From positions 23,501 to 87,500 of the forward strand of contig JAIGNY010004119.1 of the NCBI GenBank assembly GCA_020152595.1: a stretch of 64,000 bases of DNA, written 5' to 3'. This document shows positions 48,560 to 59,580 of the stretch, one piece after another (positions within the stretch are counted from its first letter, which is position 1; every line of letters begins with the position of its first letter). Source of the DNA: Chiridota heheva. Lineage: Eukaryota > Echinodermata > Holothuroidea > Apodida > Chiridotidae. The position numbers were made by a program, and so were the translations under genes. The notes beneath the pieces are model-generated. The model did no database searches, was not told where the DNA came from, and was given only the letters and a program-made list of their open reading frames with translations.

Positions 48560-48740
48560 AGACTTTGGTTTGGTTTGTTGATGTTTAATGGCGCCGCGAC
48601 AGTCAAATGTGCCAAGAGGGTGTTAATAAATAATGGTCTTATTAAGAGTTAGGATAGTGAGGAGATGGAAGGTTTGTAAAGGAGATAAAGGGAAAAGGCT
48701 GAATGTGGAAGACAAATTTAGGTGAAAAGACTTTGTAGGT
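48560..48740 (-). mobile_element. LINE 3' end fragment
   Basis: Close relative of 45325-45575, and it also includes the extreme 3' end: the minus strand ends tgtcgcggcgccattaaaca, comparable with gccgttaaagcctcat in the copy at 2563. Confidence 0.6.
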
Positions 48741-49149
48741 CTCACTCATACCCTAGCTCAATAAGCATGGATAAGTAGCTGTCAGCATTATCAGAGACTA
48801 AAACTAAAGAGTTAATCAAAATTGAGCTGTCTTTCCATTCATATCACAAATTGTGTCCACATCAAAACTCTTTAAACTTTGAATGAGAATAAATCACAAA
48901 GCTAATATATTTTTTATAAAAATACAGGGAACGTTTGCCTTCTTCACAAGTTCTCCCAACCTACAATTGGAACATTTATAAGCCTACAAAAAAACAAAAA
49001 AAACAGGCTACAACGAACAATCTGCACGAGCAATCTGCACTAGCAATCTGCAATCTGCAAGTGACTTTCAAAAGTTTAAAAGAATGTTTACTTAGAATTT
49101 TCTGACAATCTTGAAGGAAAATAAAATTGCTCTTTTGTGTTAATTGTCC

Positions 49150-49270
49150 CCTTATTAAATATAATGGCCATAATTGACCACTTAAAGGTAATGACCATAA
49201 TTGACCACTTAAAGGTAATGACCATAATTGACCACTTAAAGGTAACAACCATGATTGACCACTTAAAGGT
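49150..49270 (+). repeat. 27 bp repeat, four copies
   Basis: Unit cttaaaggtaatgaccataa + ttgacca. It abuts the start of the family A copy at 49263 and begins with the same TTAAAGG. Confidence 0.88.
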
Positions 49271-50027
49271 TTGTGGACAAATAGCAATTTCTATATTGGT
49301 CAAAATTTGAAATTAACATGTTTTGTTTTTCTATTATGGTTGATCAAAGTCTTATAATTCATGAATAATTTGTGATTAATGACTAGGCCCACAGGTTCAA
49401 GATCTTTATGTTATCCTTCAATTTATGTCACTATGTTTTAATTTTGTAGTCACTAAGAATGATGGCAGCCCATTTCTGCTAGATACTTAAATTTGAGGCA
49501 TGGTAAGGACTCAAAAACTTTGTGTCAGAATTTAATGCCCCACTTTAAAGAAATTAATTTAGATATTCATGACTTGTCCTTCTCCTTAATAATTTGTTCC
49601 AGCAAATCATAACCACAAACTTACTGTAGCAAATAGTGAGACCACTTTATCTAAATTATAATAACCACACAATAAGGACTTCATCCATTGCTAATATGAT
49701 ACTCAGCACCAATTTCCACAACAACTAAGGTTTTCAGAATAAAGAAAATAAAAAGGAAAAATCTGACCCGACCTGGTTATGTATCAGGTCGGGTCTGACT
49801 GTTTGAAACTTTAAGGAGCAGAACAACTAATGTTAAAAACAAAGGAAAAAATTTACAAAAGAAAATACCAAACTTGCCCTGTAATACTTTACAAATTTGC
49901 TTATTGATGTCTGAGGTTTCAAAATGTTGTAAAATGGTTCAGTTTTAACCAATCTTAATGAAATTGTTTGCTAATTTCATTGTTTGTATATAATATATTA
50001 TATATCTTAAACCAAATTACCTTTAAA
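49263..50027 (+). mobile_element. Family A element, near full-length
   Basis: Starts at TTAA with AGGTTTGTGGACAAATAGCA and ends ccaaattacctttaa at about 50027. The interior is the family core: ttatggttgatcaaagtctt, tagtcactaagaatgatgg, gaaaataccaaacttgccct and attgatgtctgaggttt. Confidence 0.62.
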
Positions 50028-50339
50028 ACAAGAATATGAGATTACTATTTACAATGGGAGTTAATACAAGAAGGATTGTGAGCATTCACAACATACAACA
50101 CATTTTCTTGCTTTGACTGTTATCCGTCTTGCGATGGTTAATAGTTACAGTTTAACATAATATAATAAATAGAATTTTAAATTGTGAATTCTGTAACAAA
50201 ATTTGCATAAAGAAAAATATGAAAAGAGTTTCACTTTCTTTTTAAAGATAAACTGTTTACAAATCAAACTGCAATCTCATGTAATATTTTTTTCTTCATC
50301 TGCACATGGGTCAAAAAGTCTTGAGTCTTTAGAAAATTT

Positions 50340-50640
50340 CACCGTCACTTTTCAGACTATGAGAAGTGCAGTGGTTAAGGAGTCAAGCTCATATTTAAAA
50401 GGTACTGGGTTTGATTCCCGTCCTGAGCGCTGCATTGTGTCCTTGAGCAAAACACTTTACTTGCTTCAGTCCATTCAGCTGTGAAAATGAGTACCAGCAC
50501 TACTGGGGAGTTAATCTGTGATGGACTGTCCAGGGGGAGTTATGTACTCTCATACACTTGCGCCATCGAAACCAGGGATAAGCACCGGCTCTATGAGCCT
50601 AATGGCTTGATGAAATTAGCTTCTTTTTTTTCAGCTTTTC
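50340..50640 (+). mobile_element. tRNA-headed SINE
   Basis: The head has gtgcagtggttaaggagtca (A-box-like) and actgggtttgattcccgtcc (B-box-like). The body has gtgtccttgagcaaaacact, gagtaccagcactactgggg and accagggataagcaccggct, a conserved SINE body found in many marine animals. The tail is T-rich (cttcttttttttc). It is antisense to the host gene. Confidence 0.8.
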
Positions 50641-50742
50641 GGGCTATAATGCCCCTTTAAACAAATAATATTGATACATTTGAATCTACTTGATCCAAGG
50701 TATATTTGTTATCAATATGAATGTTCTTATAAGCAGACACAC

Positions 50743-50880
50743 CAACTACCTTAGGATTGAGGGAGGGTAAAATGCCAAATTTGGCATCCGTCCTTAGGAT
50801 TGAGGGAGGGTAAAATGCCAAATTTGGCATCCGTCCTTAGGATTAAGGGAGGCTAAAATGCCAAATTTGGTAACACTAGC
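50743..50880 (+). repeat. ~53 bp repeat with a 16 bp palindrome, 2.5-3 copies
   Basis: Unit ccttaggattgagggagggt + aaaatgccaaatttggcatc + cgt. The first two copies are identical and the third differs slightly. Each full unit holds the perfect palindrome atgccaaatttggcat. Confidence 0.9.
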
Positions 50881-50934
50881 AAAAGCGCTTCAAAATCTAT
50901 CAAACACCATCATAGTAGTCAAATATTTGAAAAT

Positions 50935-51250
50935 TGATTAAACTTTGACCATTTACAACATTTTTAAATCCTAGGCATCAATTTGCATATTTTATGCAAA
51001 TTTTGATATTTTATTTAAAATTGTTATTTTCTTTTATAAATTATTTGCATTTTAAATGTCTGTCATGATTTCTTGAAAGTGGTGCAGCAAATTTAGTCTT
51101 TGGCCAGCACTTAATACAATTCTAGCAGCAATAGACTTTCCAATCATTTTCAGTGACTAAGATTTGGAAAAGAAAAAAGAACAGCATAAAAATTTTGAGC
51201 TGTCTACCTAGTCATAAATAACAAATTTCACATGAATTGACAATCAAAAC
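50935..51250 (-). repeat. Family A core, reversed copy
   Basis: On the minus strand it contains atgcctaggatttaaa, ttgctgctagaattgta, agtctttggccagcac (reverse) and tatgactaggtagac. It leads straight into the 23 bp minisatellite. Confidence 0.55.
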
Positions 51251-51252
51251 TT

Positions 51253-52136
51253 TGACCAGCTAACTCAAAAGCTAACTATCAGCTAACTCAAAAGCTAACT
51301 ATCAGATAACTCAAAAGCTAACTATCAGATAACTTAAAAGCTAACTATCAGCTAAGTCAAAAGCTAACTATCAGATAACTCAAAAGCTAACTATCAGCTA
51401 ACTCAAAAGCTAACTATCAGATAACTCAAAAGCTAACTATCAGCTAACTCAAAAGCTAACTATCAGCTGACTCAAAAGCTTACTATCAGATAACTCAAAA
51501 GCTAACTATCAGCTAACTCAAAAGCTAACTATCAGCTAACTCAAAAGCTAACTATCAGCTAACTCAAAAGCTAACTATCAGCTAACTAAAAAGCTAACTA
51601 TCAGCTAACTCAAAAGCTAACTATCAGATAACTCAAAAGCTAACTATCAGCTAAGTCAAAAGCTAACTATCAGATAACTCAAAAGCTAACTATCAGCTAA
51701 CTCAAAAGCTAACTATCAGATAACTCAAAAGCTAACTATCAGCTAACTCAAAAGCTAACTATCAGCTGACTCAAAAGCTTACTATCAGATAACTCAAAAG
51801 CTAACTATCAGCTAACTCAAAAGCTAACTCAAAAGCTAACTATCAGCTAACTCAAAAGCTAACTATCAGCTAACTCAAAAGCTAACTATTAGCTAACTCA
51901 AAAGCTATCTATCAGCTAACTCAAAAGCTAACTATCGGCTAACTCAAAAGCTAACTATCAGATAACTCAAAAGCTAACTATCAGCTAACTCAAAAGCTAA
52001 CTATCAGCTAACTCAAAAGCTAACTATTAGCTAACTCAAAAGCTATCTATCAGCTAACTCAAAAGCTAACTATCGGCTAACTCAAAAGCTAACTATCAGA
52101 TTACTCAAAAGCTAATTATCAGATAACTCAAAAGCA
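51253..52136 (+). repeat. 23 bp minisatellite, about 38 copies, with higher-order structure
   Basis: Unit agctaactcaaaagctaact + atc. Rare variants (cagctgactc...gcttac; gctatctatc; tcggctaac; agctaagtc) recur at fixed distances: about 299 bp (13 units) in the first two thirds and about 138 bp (6 units) in the last third. Confidence 0.95.
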
Positions 52137-52139
52137 AAA

Positions 52140-53900
52140 AGAGCTTTTTTTTTTCTTCACAAAATTTCAAAATTCAAAACTGATCTGCTCAGATTTCAAC
52201 TCTATTACCAATGTAGAAGAAACCTTTAAAGTCATCCAAGCTTACCTTTTAATTCCAAGGGGAAAGTTGCTCTATGATAATCCATCAAATGAATACTGAT
52301 ACCAACAAATATTATATTGACAATAAATTCTGCAGTTCTTAAATTTGTTGCAATTTCTGCAGCTTGCTTTTGCAATCCTTCAGATAGAGCGCATAAGTAT
52401 TATAAAAACATTACTTGCACGATGTCATCCAGCTGTCCACTTCATCCCTGGAATATTTCAGATGATTCTTTTTAGAAATAACCACTTTTCTGCTCAAACT
52501 GTCATAAAATTGGTGGAAATCATTTGTTAATTAAAGAAATATCCTCCCATCTATGGTGAAGTACAAATATCGATGACCAATCACACAACAGCAAAGCATT
52601 TGTTTGAATGGCTAGACAGACCAAATAAATTTATGTTTACATTCAGTCATTTACTGTGACAAAATCATTTAATTAAACATCCACTAGGAGTCAGTTTCTA
52701 CCTTAAAAACTTAAAAGTAAGTCTTTTATTGTCATTCAATGATATACTTAATTAAAAATATATCACAGGATTTTTTAACAAATATAAATTTCAGGGAAAT
52801 CTCATTTATTATAAAGTATGCAAAAATCTCATTCTCAGATACTACTTTTAACTGATCGTATAGAAGAGTTAAAAAGAAAAGTTTGTTTTCATATTTCTTT
52901 ACACAATCCAAAAATGCCACTTCAAAAGAAACTTTCAACAAAAATGTTGTCTTCTTTAGAATCCAAGTGTTACTAACCACCCATCCACAACGAATCACAT
53001 TGGTCAGAATTATTACTCTACGATGATCAGAACAATACCTCATAAGAAAAATAAATAAAAGGCGACAAGCTCCAACCAGCGAAAAGGAGAGAAACGTTCG
53101 TGCAGTCCGTGACATCACACACAATCCCCTGGGTAACTGTAATGTGATGTAGCAAGTACAATTTAATCTTAGCTGAGGTGATCGATAATTGTCTGAATTA
53201 ACACTCCACGGTAACCAATTAGATGAGAGGAGCGTTGTTTATGTAATCCGCTCATCCTTAGTCTAATTCCAACTTGAGCAGAAGAGGATGCACCAAGAGA
53301 TGCATCTTCAACTTTTACAGAAAACAACGTGAAAAAAAGTCTCCGCTGTTTTTATTTCCATTTCTTTCATAACAACTTCCTCAATAAAGTTGGGACTAAT
53401 ATCAACTCCCTGCTAGGTAGTGATATTTACTTATTGCAAGGGAGTACTGTAGGTACAGTAGTAATCAAGTGATGAAAAGAATTTTAATAAAAAGGAAGAA
53501 TTGTGTGCATTTCCAGAATGAAACATTAATCAATCATATTAAATCAATAAATGTTACATCATTCTGAAATTAATAATACTGTTGGAATTTTGCTATTCAT
53601 TATCTCTCATATAAAATATAATAGAATTGGATCATACAAGTTTTTGACACCTCCCTTTCTTCCCAATTTGTGATTGAAATAAAGCAAACATGAATCTACT
53701 TGGAGTGTGCTGAATTAGAACAACATCTTTACTTTTGTACTTGTTGGGGTGGTGCTTGGAGAGCACAATGAACGTGTAGGAATAGCTTTCGTAAGTAACA
53801 TTTCTATTCAAATGTAATCCAGGGTTAATTTATTCTCAACACAATTAGAGGTTTCTACTTATTACCTTATCACAGCATATAATATATATGGCAATAAGGG
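52140..53900. other. Intron without recognised gene
   Basis: A 130-codon minus-strand open frame at 52732-53124 is Phe/Leu/Ile-rich and lacks any known domain. A cttacc at 52241 looks like a minus-strand donor, but the flanking FH1 and FH2 exons already join perfectly without it. Confidence 0.4.
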
Positions 53901-53955
53901 TGTGTGTGTTTGTGTGGGTGGGTGTTGGGTGGGTGGTGGGTGTGGGTGAATGTGT
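53898..53955 (+). repeat. GT/GGGT-rich simple sequence
   Basis: Irregular gtgtgtgtgtttgtgtgggt followed by gggtg units. Confidence 0.9.
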
Positions 53956-53989
53956 GTCAGGTTTCTCTGAGAAAACCATAGAACCTATC

Positions 53990-54880
53990 AAATTGGAACT
54001 TGGGAGGGTGAAGGGTGATGTCAACTTATGTCCCACACAACTTGGGTCATATACCTTAAAGGTCAGAGGTGAAATAATTGATTAAAAATGGTAAACTTTG
54101 TGTCGTGCTTCCTGAGAAAACCAATATTAGGTTGGTACTTTATGGGATGGTGGAAGGTTATATAGGGTTGTGTCCCACACCAAATGGGACATGTCACTTA
54201 AAAGTCAAAAGTCAGAGGTCAAATAGTTGATTTAAAATGGTAAATTTTGGTTGGTCGTACTTTATGGAAAAATGTAAGTGCAATTGGGTTGTTACTTGGT
54301 GGGTTGAGGAAGGATGATGTAAAGTTGTGTCTAGGAAAAGATGTGACATGTCACCTTTCCTGGGAGAAGTGATATTGAGTTGATTCTTGGTGCATTGGTA
54401 GAAGGTGATAAAGGGTTGTGTCCTGTACAAAATGGGACAAGTCACTAAAAGGTCAGAGGTCAAATAATTGATTTAAAGTGGTAAATTTTGGTCTATCATG
54501 TGTCATGTGAAAACCGTAAGTGCAATTGAGTTGAAGTTACTTGATGGATTGATGAAGGACAATGCAAAGTTGTATCTCGCTAAAGGTGTGACATGTCACT
54601 CAAAGGTCAAAGGTCAGAGGTCAAATAATAATGGAAACTTTTGTGTTGCATTTTGTTGGAAGAACACAATTGCTTTTGTATTGATCTTTGGTTGGTATAA
54701 GTGGTGGTTGCTACTTGGTTGCAAGGGTCATGCAGGGTTATGTCCCACATAATTAAATATGCCAAATGTAGATCAAAGGTCAAATAATTGATCAAGAATA
54801 TAACTTTTGTGTCATGCTTCCTGTGAAAACCATGTTTGCAAAAAAGATGTGACATGTCACTTAAAGATATTTTTTCAAAT
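53990..54880 (+). repeat. Degenerate ~130-150 bp repeat with AGGTCA clusters
   Basis: The phrase aaggtcagaggtcaaataat + tgat recurs at about 54058, 54203, 54450, 54606 and 54772, each followed by a taaattttggt segment and preceded by gggacatgtcactt. Six or seven diverged units. The best cluster (54601-54627) has three AGGTCA half-sites in a row. Confidence 0.75.
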
Positions 54881-55336
54881 TATGTGGTAGAGGCGATAAG
54901 GTCAGCAACTTCAGGGATTGCCATCTTGTTATCACTATTATTTAGACAGTCATATATATATATAAGGCGCATATTAATGAAAAGCATTATCTAGGTCGTT
55001 GTACATTGTTTTGAGTATAATTTATTACAAAATAATTTACAAATAAGTAATTTCATTACAAAAAATTAAAATTTTGTAAAAACAGATAAGAATAAAAGTA
55101 AAAGTTAAATCAAATTAAAACTTGGATAAATGCTAACATAAAAAAGCAACCAGATATGAATTAGGCTGTTAAAATGCACAATAAAAAGTTACAGGGTTTG
55201 TAGGTCTCAAGTCAAGATTTTAAAACATTGACAGCAACAGAACATTTGATCTGAATGGTAGTAAAAAGCTGTAAAAATGATCTGTCACCAAGTGATTTCA
55301 GGATGATGAGGAATCATTCTAAAAATTACAAAGTTG

Positions 55337-55375
<39 letters not shown>

Positions 55376-55529
55376 TTCCAATAAACAATTTTCTAATTTA
55401 AAAGCATATTCTTCCAATTTCTACAAAGTGAAGTTGTATGATTTCCAATAAAGGATTCTCATTAACATAATCTAGTTAGCGTTGTCTTTAGATCAAATTT
55501 GTCCCTAAAACGTAAGATTTTTTACTTAC
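54881..55529. other. End of the 22 kb intron beside the FH1 exon
   Basis: Includes a short TATA run (54950) and a pure TA microsatellite at 55340-55371. A duplicated gatttccaataaa phrase (55373 and 55440) flanks it. Otherwise unrecognised. Confidence 0.5.
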
Positions 55530-56330
55530 TGTTTGATGTGTCAATTCCAGTTGGTGCTGACATCACTCTGTTGATAGGAATCTTTGCCCAATTGAAAGCC
55601 TTCAGTTTCTTTGACGGTTTTGGTGCAGTTGGGGGTGGTGCATGTGCAGGTAGTCCTCCTGGTGGGGGTGGTGCTCTTCCCATACCAGGTGGTGGTGGAG
55701 GAGGGGGTGGTCCCCCACCTGGTGGGGGTGGTGGTCCTCCACCTGGAGGAGGGGGAGGAGGTGGTGGGGCAGGTGGTCCAAGGCCAGGTGCAAATGGAGG
55801 TGGGGGAGGAGGTGGAGGTGCTCCAAAGGCAGAGGAGGAGGGGGAGGTGGTGGTGGCCCTCCTCCAAGTCCTGGTGGAGGAGGTGGTGGTGGTGGGGGAG
55901 GAGGTGGTGCAGCATTCATTCCTCCTGGCATAAATGGAGGAGGAGGTGGGGGTGGTGGAGGGGCACTTGTCATACATGGTAGAGCTATAGCACCAGGTAT
56001 CAACTTTGCTTTAATTGCAGGACCATCAGGTTCATCCTGTTCCTCAGTTTGTATACCAATTGTCCTCATCTTGTAATTGGGTACCACTCTCTTCTTGGCT
56101 TTTTGTTCTGTTGCCATCCCAACCTGCCCAACTTTCATGAGGTTGATCAGAGTTTTAAGGCCTTGCGTTAAGACGGTTGAGATGTCCTCCTCCTTGTCCA
56201 ATGCTATTGCCTGTATGACGAGTTTCTCTAAAAGTTCCCATGTTTTGTCATACAGAGGGTCGGTGGCATCCAGTTGTAACAAGGCATGAAGAATTGATAG
56301 CAACGAAGCCGCATGAGGGCTGCTGCCAAT
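55530..56330 (-). CDS. INF2: INF2-like exon: end of DID, FH1 poly-proline segment, start of FH2 (apparent frameshift)
   Basis: The exon begins IGSSPHAASLLSILHALLQL, the last DID-side helices, followed by a Lys/Gln-rich linker (about residues 60-110). The FH1 then has at least seven runs of 5-12 prolines separated by GLGGG, FAPGLG, GMGRA and similar spacers. The end, KKLKAFNWAKIPINRV, matches the start of INF2 FH2 (KKLNWxKLP). FH1 binds profilin-actin. The frame entered from the upstream exon stays open down to about 55835 and then turns into Leu/His-rich sequence, while the frame that leads to the FH2 start only becomes proline-rich below about 55835. The exon is 801 bp (a multiple of three), but the flanking phases (0 in, 1 out) require a remainder of 1, so one base is missing or two are extra near 55825-55850. 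The donor is a strong A|GTAAGT at 55529. Confidence 0.9.
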
Positions 56331-57110
56331 CTAAAGTAATGAAAACAGTTTTTTAATATAACATTTGTTCTGATTAAAAAACTGAGATTGAATCTATGAG
56401 ATATCCACATCATGAGTGTACTCTAAGCTCCTATGACTCTCAAACAGGAAATAAATGATTTAACATAATTTTCGCTCATGATCATAAAGTACCAGCTGGA
56501 TTTAAGGCAATGACCTCCTGCTCTGCAACTGAACATTTGGAGGGTAAGATCATGACTTCGAGTTGCATATGTTCCACATCAACAGAAAATTGAGGGGGGG
56601 GGGGGATCTTGACATACTATCAACATTTTGTTTTAATATCTTTGTTGTAATTTTGCTTAAACGTAAATTGAATTTGCACGAAAAAATAAGTTGGGAAAGT
56701 GGAGCAGAACTTGATTTCTTAAGAAGTGAGGAAAGCATGGTCTTTCCTGCCCTGCCACTAATGTACCTGAAGCAATCTGAAATGCTTAATATGACCAACA
56801 GTAAGAACTGCTTCTTTCCTTACCAAATTTTTCCCAGTTGAAACAAACTCAGAGTTTAGTTTTGTTACTGTATATCTTGTTAACTTTTGTATAAGCTTAA
56901 AATTGTACAGATAGCTCACTGAAACAGTTAACCAGTCAGGTTTCGTTCAATCTCAGAAGTTTACAACTTTAAAAAGTGGTGTACACAAATATTAAACCCC
57001 TGAAAATCTGCTTTTGTGGGTTTTGCAACCCTCCTTTTCTAAAGACGGAGGAATATCAAGTTATCATGCACCAACCTTGATCAATAAATAATGTGCTATT
57101 ATAATCCTAC
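56331..57110. other. Short intron between DID and FH1 exons
   Basis: 780 bp with the donor at 57110 and the acceptor at 56331 (attactttag). It contains a G-run at about 56592. No other feature. Confidence 0.6.
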
Positions 57111-57261
57111 CTTGCTGAATATGGCATGAAAGACATCCATAGGATTATTCAAGTCGACTCCATCATCAGGAAATAGCTCCTCCATTTCCTGATCGTCCAC
57201 GAGTTTCTGCTCATCAAATACATTGATTTGGATTACCAGGTTTTCCTCCTCATCCACCTGC
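57111..57261 (-). CDS. INF2: INF2-like exon: C-terminal part of DID region
   Basis: First coding exon visible in transcription order. It reads NLVIQINVFDEQKL and, after an acidic stretch, VDLNNPMDVFHAIFSK. This matches the end of the DID/FH3 armadillo region of INF2, where a helix carrying FEE/FDEQ is followed by a VDxxxxxxVFxxxFxK helix. The donor is CAAG|GTAGG, after a complete Lys codon (phase 0). The acceptor is either at 57261 or four bases further in at 57257, since two AGs lie four bases apart (ccag-gcag); the first gives 151 bp. DID binds the DAD-like tail and keeps the formin in check (family knowledge). Earlier DID exons were sought up to 64000 and none was recognised. Confidence 0.85.
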
Positions 57262-59341
57262 CTGGATACCCAAGAAGAAGAAATGAGACATAAGAATAGA
57301 TCAATAATAAAGAAGGTTAACCCCTTCTGGAATGGATTTCAGTAAAGTGCATGCACCCCATACCAGAATTAGCCCGACAGTGTTTACAATTAACCCCTCA
57401 AACTAGACTTTTGTGACATGAAAAGTTTTTTACATGTATTATTATTTTTAGCATTACAAAGGCTTTTCTCTCAAATTCACAGATATAAATTTCCATGTGA
57501 ACATTGCTATAAAACCAACAAAAGAACAAATTATATGCCAATTATTTTATCATATTGATTCCCAAGCTATTTGAAAAAAAATCATTATACAATGTTTTGC
57601 AGGTTTCTTTTCATGTTGGGTTGGTGTAAATGACAGCTAAGGGCATCCAAAGGCTACTCCTCTTCCTTTAATGAGCCCCTGGGGATTACACTGAACAACT
57701 TTGCACTAGCGCTCATAACGGTATGATACACATATTTAGCTCCCTATACCCCCGGACATACTTACACTCTCATTATTGCTACACCATCCTTGTTAACATT
57801 AACCACTTGCATGTCAATATTAGAAATAGATCAAGCTCTCTTGACACTGCTATTCGATTAATTTCTTGAAGGCAAATGTTTTTTTTTCATTGCAAGACAC
57901 AATCTAAGGCTACAGCTGTTGAAGCAGGTATAAAACCATTATAATTCAAGGTTGTCATCATTTAATGTGCTGCAATAACTACTTAATTGGTGCTTCATAG
58001 GCTACAACCAGCTTTGGCAAATTGCAATCAAATATTAATATCCAAGTGGAAGAAGGTGGGGTTCAAGGGTCATTTAAGAAGGTGAGAAAAGGTCCTGAGC
58101 AAAATGGGCCTAGGCAACACCATTGTGATACTTTTATAGGGGCCTGAACACCAAATTCCTAACAAGACCACAATTGTGTCATTAGAAGAGGGGGCTACAG
58201 TATGTATAAGGGGGTTGAGGCAGAATGAGACACATATGGGGTGTTCTTCCTAAGCAAAGAGGCGAGGAAGCCTTGAGATTCTCCCCCTATCTCCAAATAT
58301 CAGTGCACTACTTTTCTCCATCTCCATTACTGCTGAGACAATTAATTTTTAATTGAATAATTATCTTATACATCTCAGGTTGCTAATAAAGGCAATAGTA
58401 ATATCTAATTACCAACATCAAGTTGCATATCTTATATCATCAGTTTAGTAAAATTGAATTGCAGTTATCTTATTTTACATCAAGACATCAATTTGCATTG
58501 CAATTTGCATATATCTTATACATCAATTTGCATATCTTATACATCAATTTGCATATCTTATACAAGTTTGTTGATGAATCCTCTTACTATTTTCTTTTGT
58601 AAATCCTTGCTTCTTAACTATCTATTATAATTCTTTGAAGTGATGCAGCAAATTTGAATCAAAAGTTTTTAATTCTTTGCCATGTCCCCCAAATAATTCA
58701 AGCAGGAAATTGTAAAGTGACAAAACAGAAGAGAAAAACTAATTTGACAACCTAACTGGTAGGATATTAAGAGAGCAAGATTACAGAAGAACACTAACAG
58801 AGAGCAAGTGTATGGAGCATAAGACTTATATGTATATATGCATATGTGTATATGTATATGAATATTTATATGTATTATTTATTTATGTGTATGTATATAT
58901 CTATATCTCTATTTGTTTATAATACAGCAGTCATAGAGGATGCTAAGGGGATATCAAATATGATTGGGAAGTAATATGGATCAAATAGTCATGCATGATG
59001 CTTTCAAAATCACTCCGGCAACTTTCATTACATCACACTTCATTCAATTTTCCTCTAAATCGAAACAATCTCCCTCATAAATCATTTCACTACAATACAC
59101 AAAGAGTAGAAAATTGCTTTTAAATATGTTGTAACAATGTGCAGCTTATCACTATGCTAACAATATACTATTGTTCTTGGTGTAAAATCTGTCCTTTTCG
59201 TAAAACCGTTAATTACAAACTCTATTTCATTAAATCTGTAACTGTCAGTTTGAGTTTGTAACCATAAAAATTGACCAATCATATGATTAACCAATCACAT
59301 ACCAGCGTAAGAAAGCGAAAAGAAAATAGGAGAAGTCTCAC
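57262..59341. other. Intron upstream of the first visible exon
   Basis: Holds a reversed family A fragment (about 58560-58780: agtgatgcagcaaatttgaa, tttgccatgtcccccaa), three copies of atcaatttgcatatcttata at about 58490-58565, and an irregular TA/TG microsatellite at 58830-58915. No DID exon was recognised. Confidence 0.45.
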
Positions 59342-59580
59342 ATAACTTCACCTCTCACAACTCCATTGCTAAGTTCTTCCAAAAAATCCTGCAGATAAAA
59401 TGATCTCCTTCCTTTATCATTCCTCCCTCTACAGCATATGTAGTCCTCCTCTCCCCCCACTTCCCTTCCTTCCTCCTACTTTTACCTCTTTTTGCACCCA
59501 TGCACTTCTTCTCTCGATTCTAGCTTCCTGGCTATTAGTCAATAGCCTGGAACTACTTCTCTTTTCTGCTGCATATGCAA
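59342..59580 (+). mobile_element. LINE 3' part, plus orientation
   Basis: The plus strand reads cacctctcacaactccattg, atctccttcctttatcattc, ctccctctacagca and ctagcttcctggctattag, the same order as the 3' parts of the minus-strand copies at 2563 and 23620. Its first 28 bases are the exact reverse complement of 59578-59605. Confidence 0.7.

Noticed and set aside
52241-52330. Possible additional formin exon (donor-like cttac on plus strand)
   Set aside because: The FH1 exon and the exon at 33583 join in phase and in alignment with INF2 without extra residues.
52732-53124. 130-codon minus-strand open frame
   Set aside because: No recognisable domain, Phe/Ile/Leu-rich as expected from AT-rich noncoding DNA, no splice partners. 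It remains possible but unsupported.
55611-55982. Plus-strand Gly/Val-rich open frames over the FH1 exon
   Set aside because: Antisense shadow of the poly-proline coding sequence; the minus strand has matched splice sites and formin homology.
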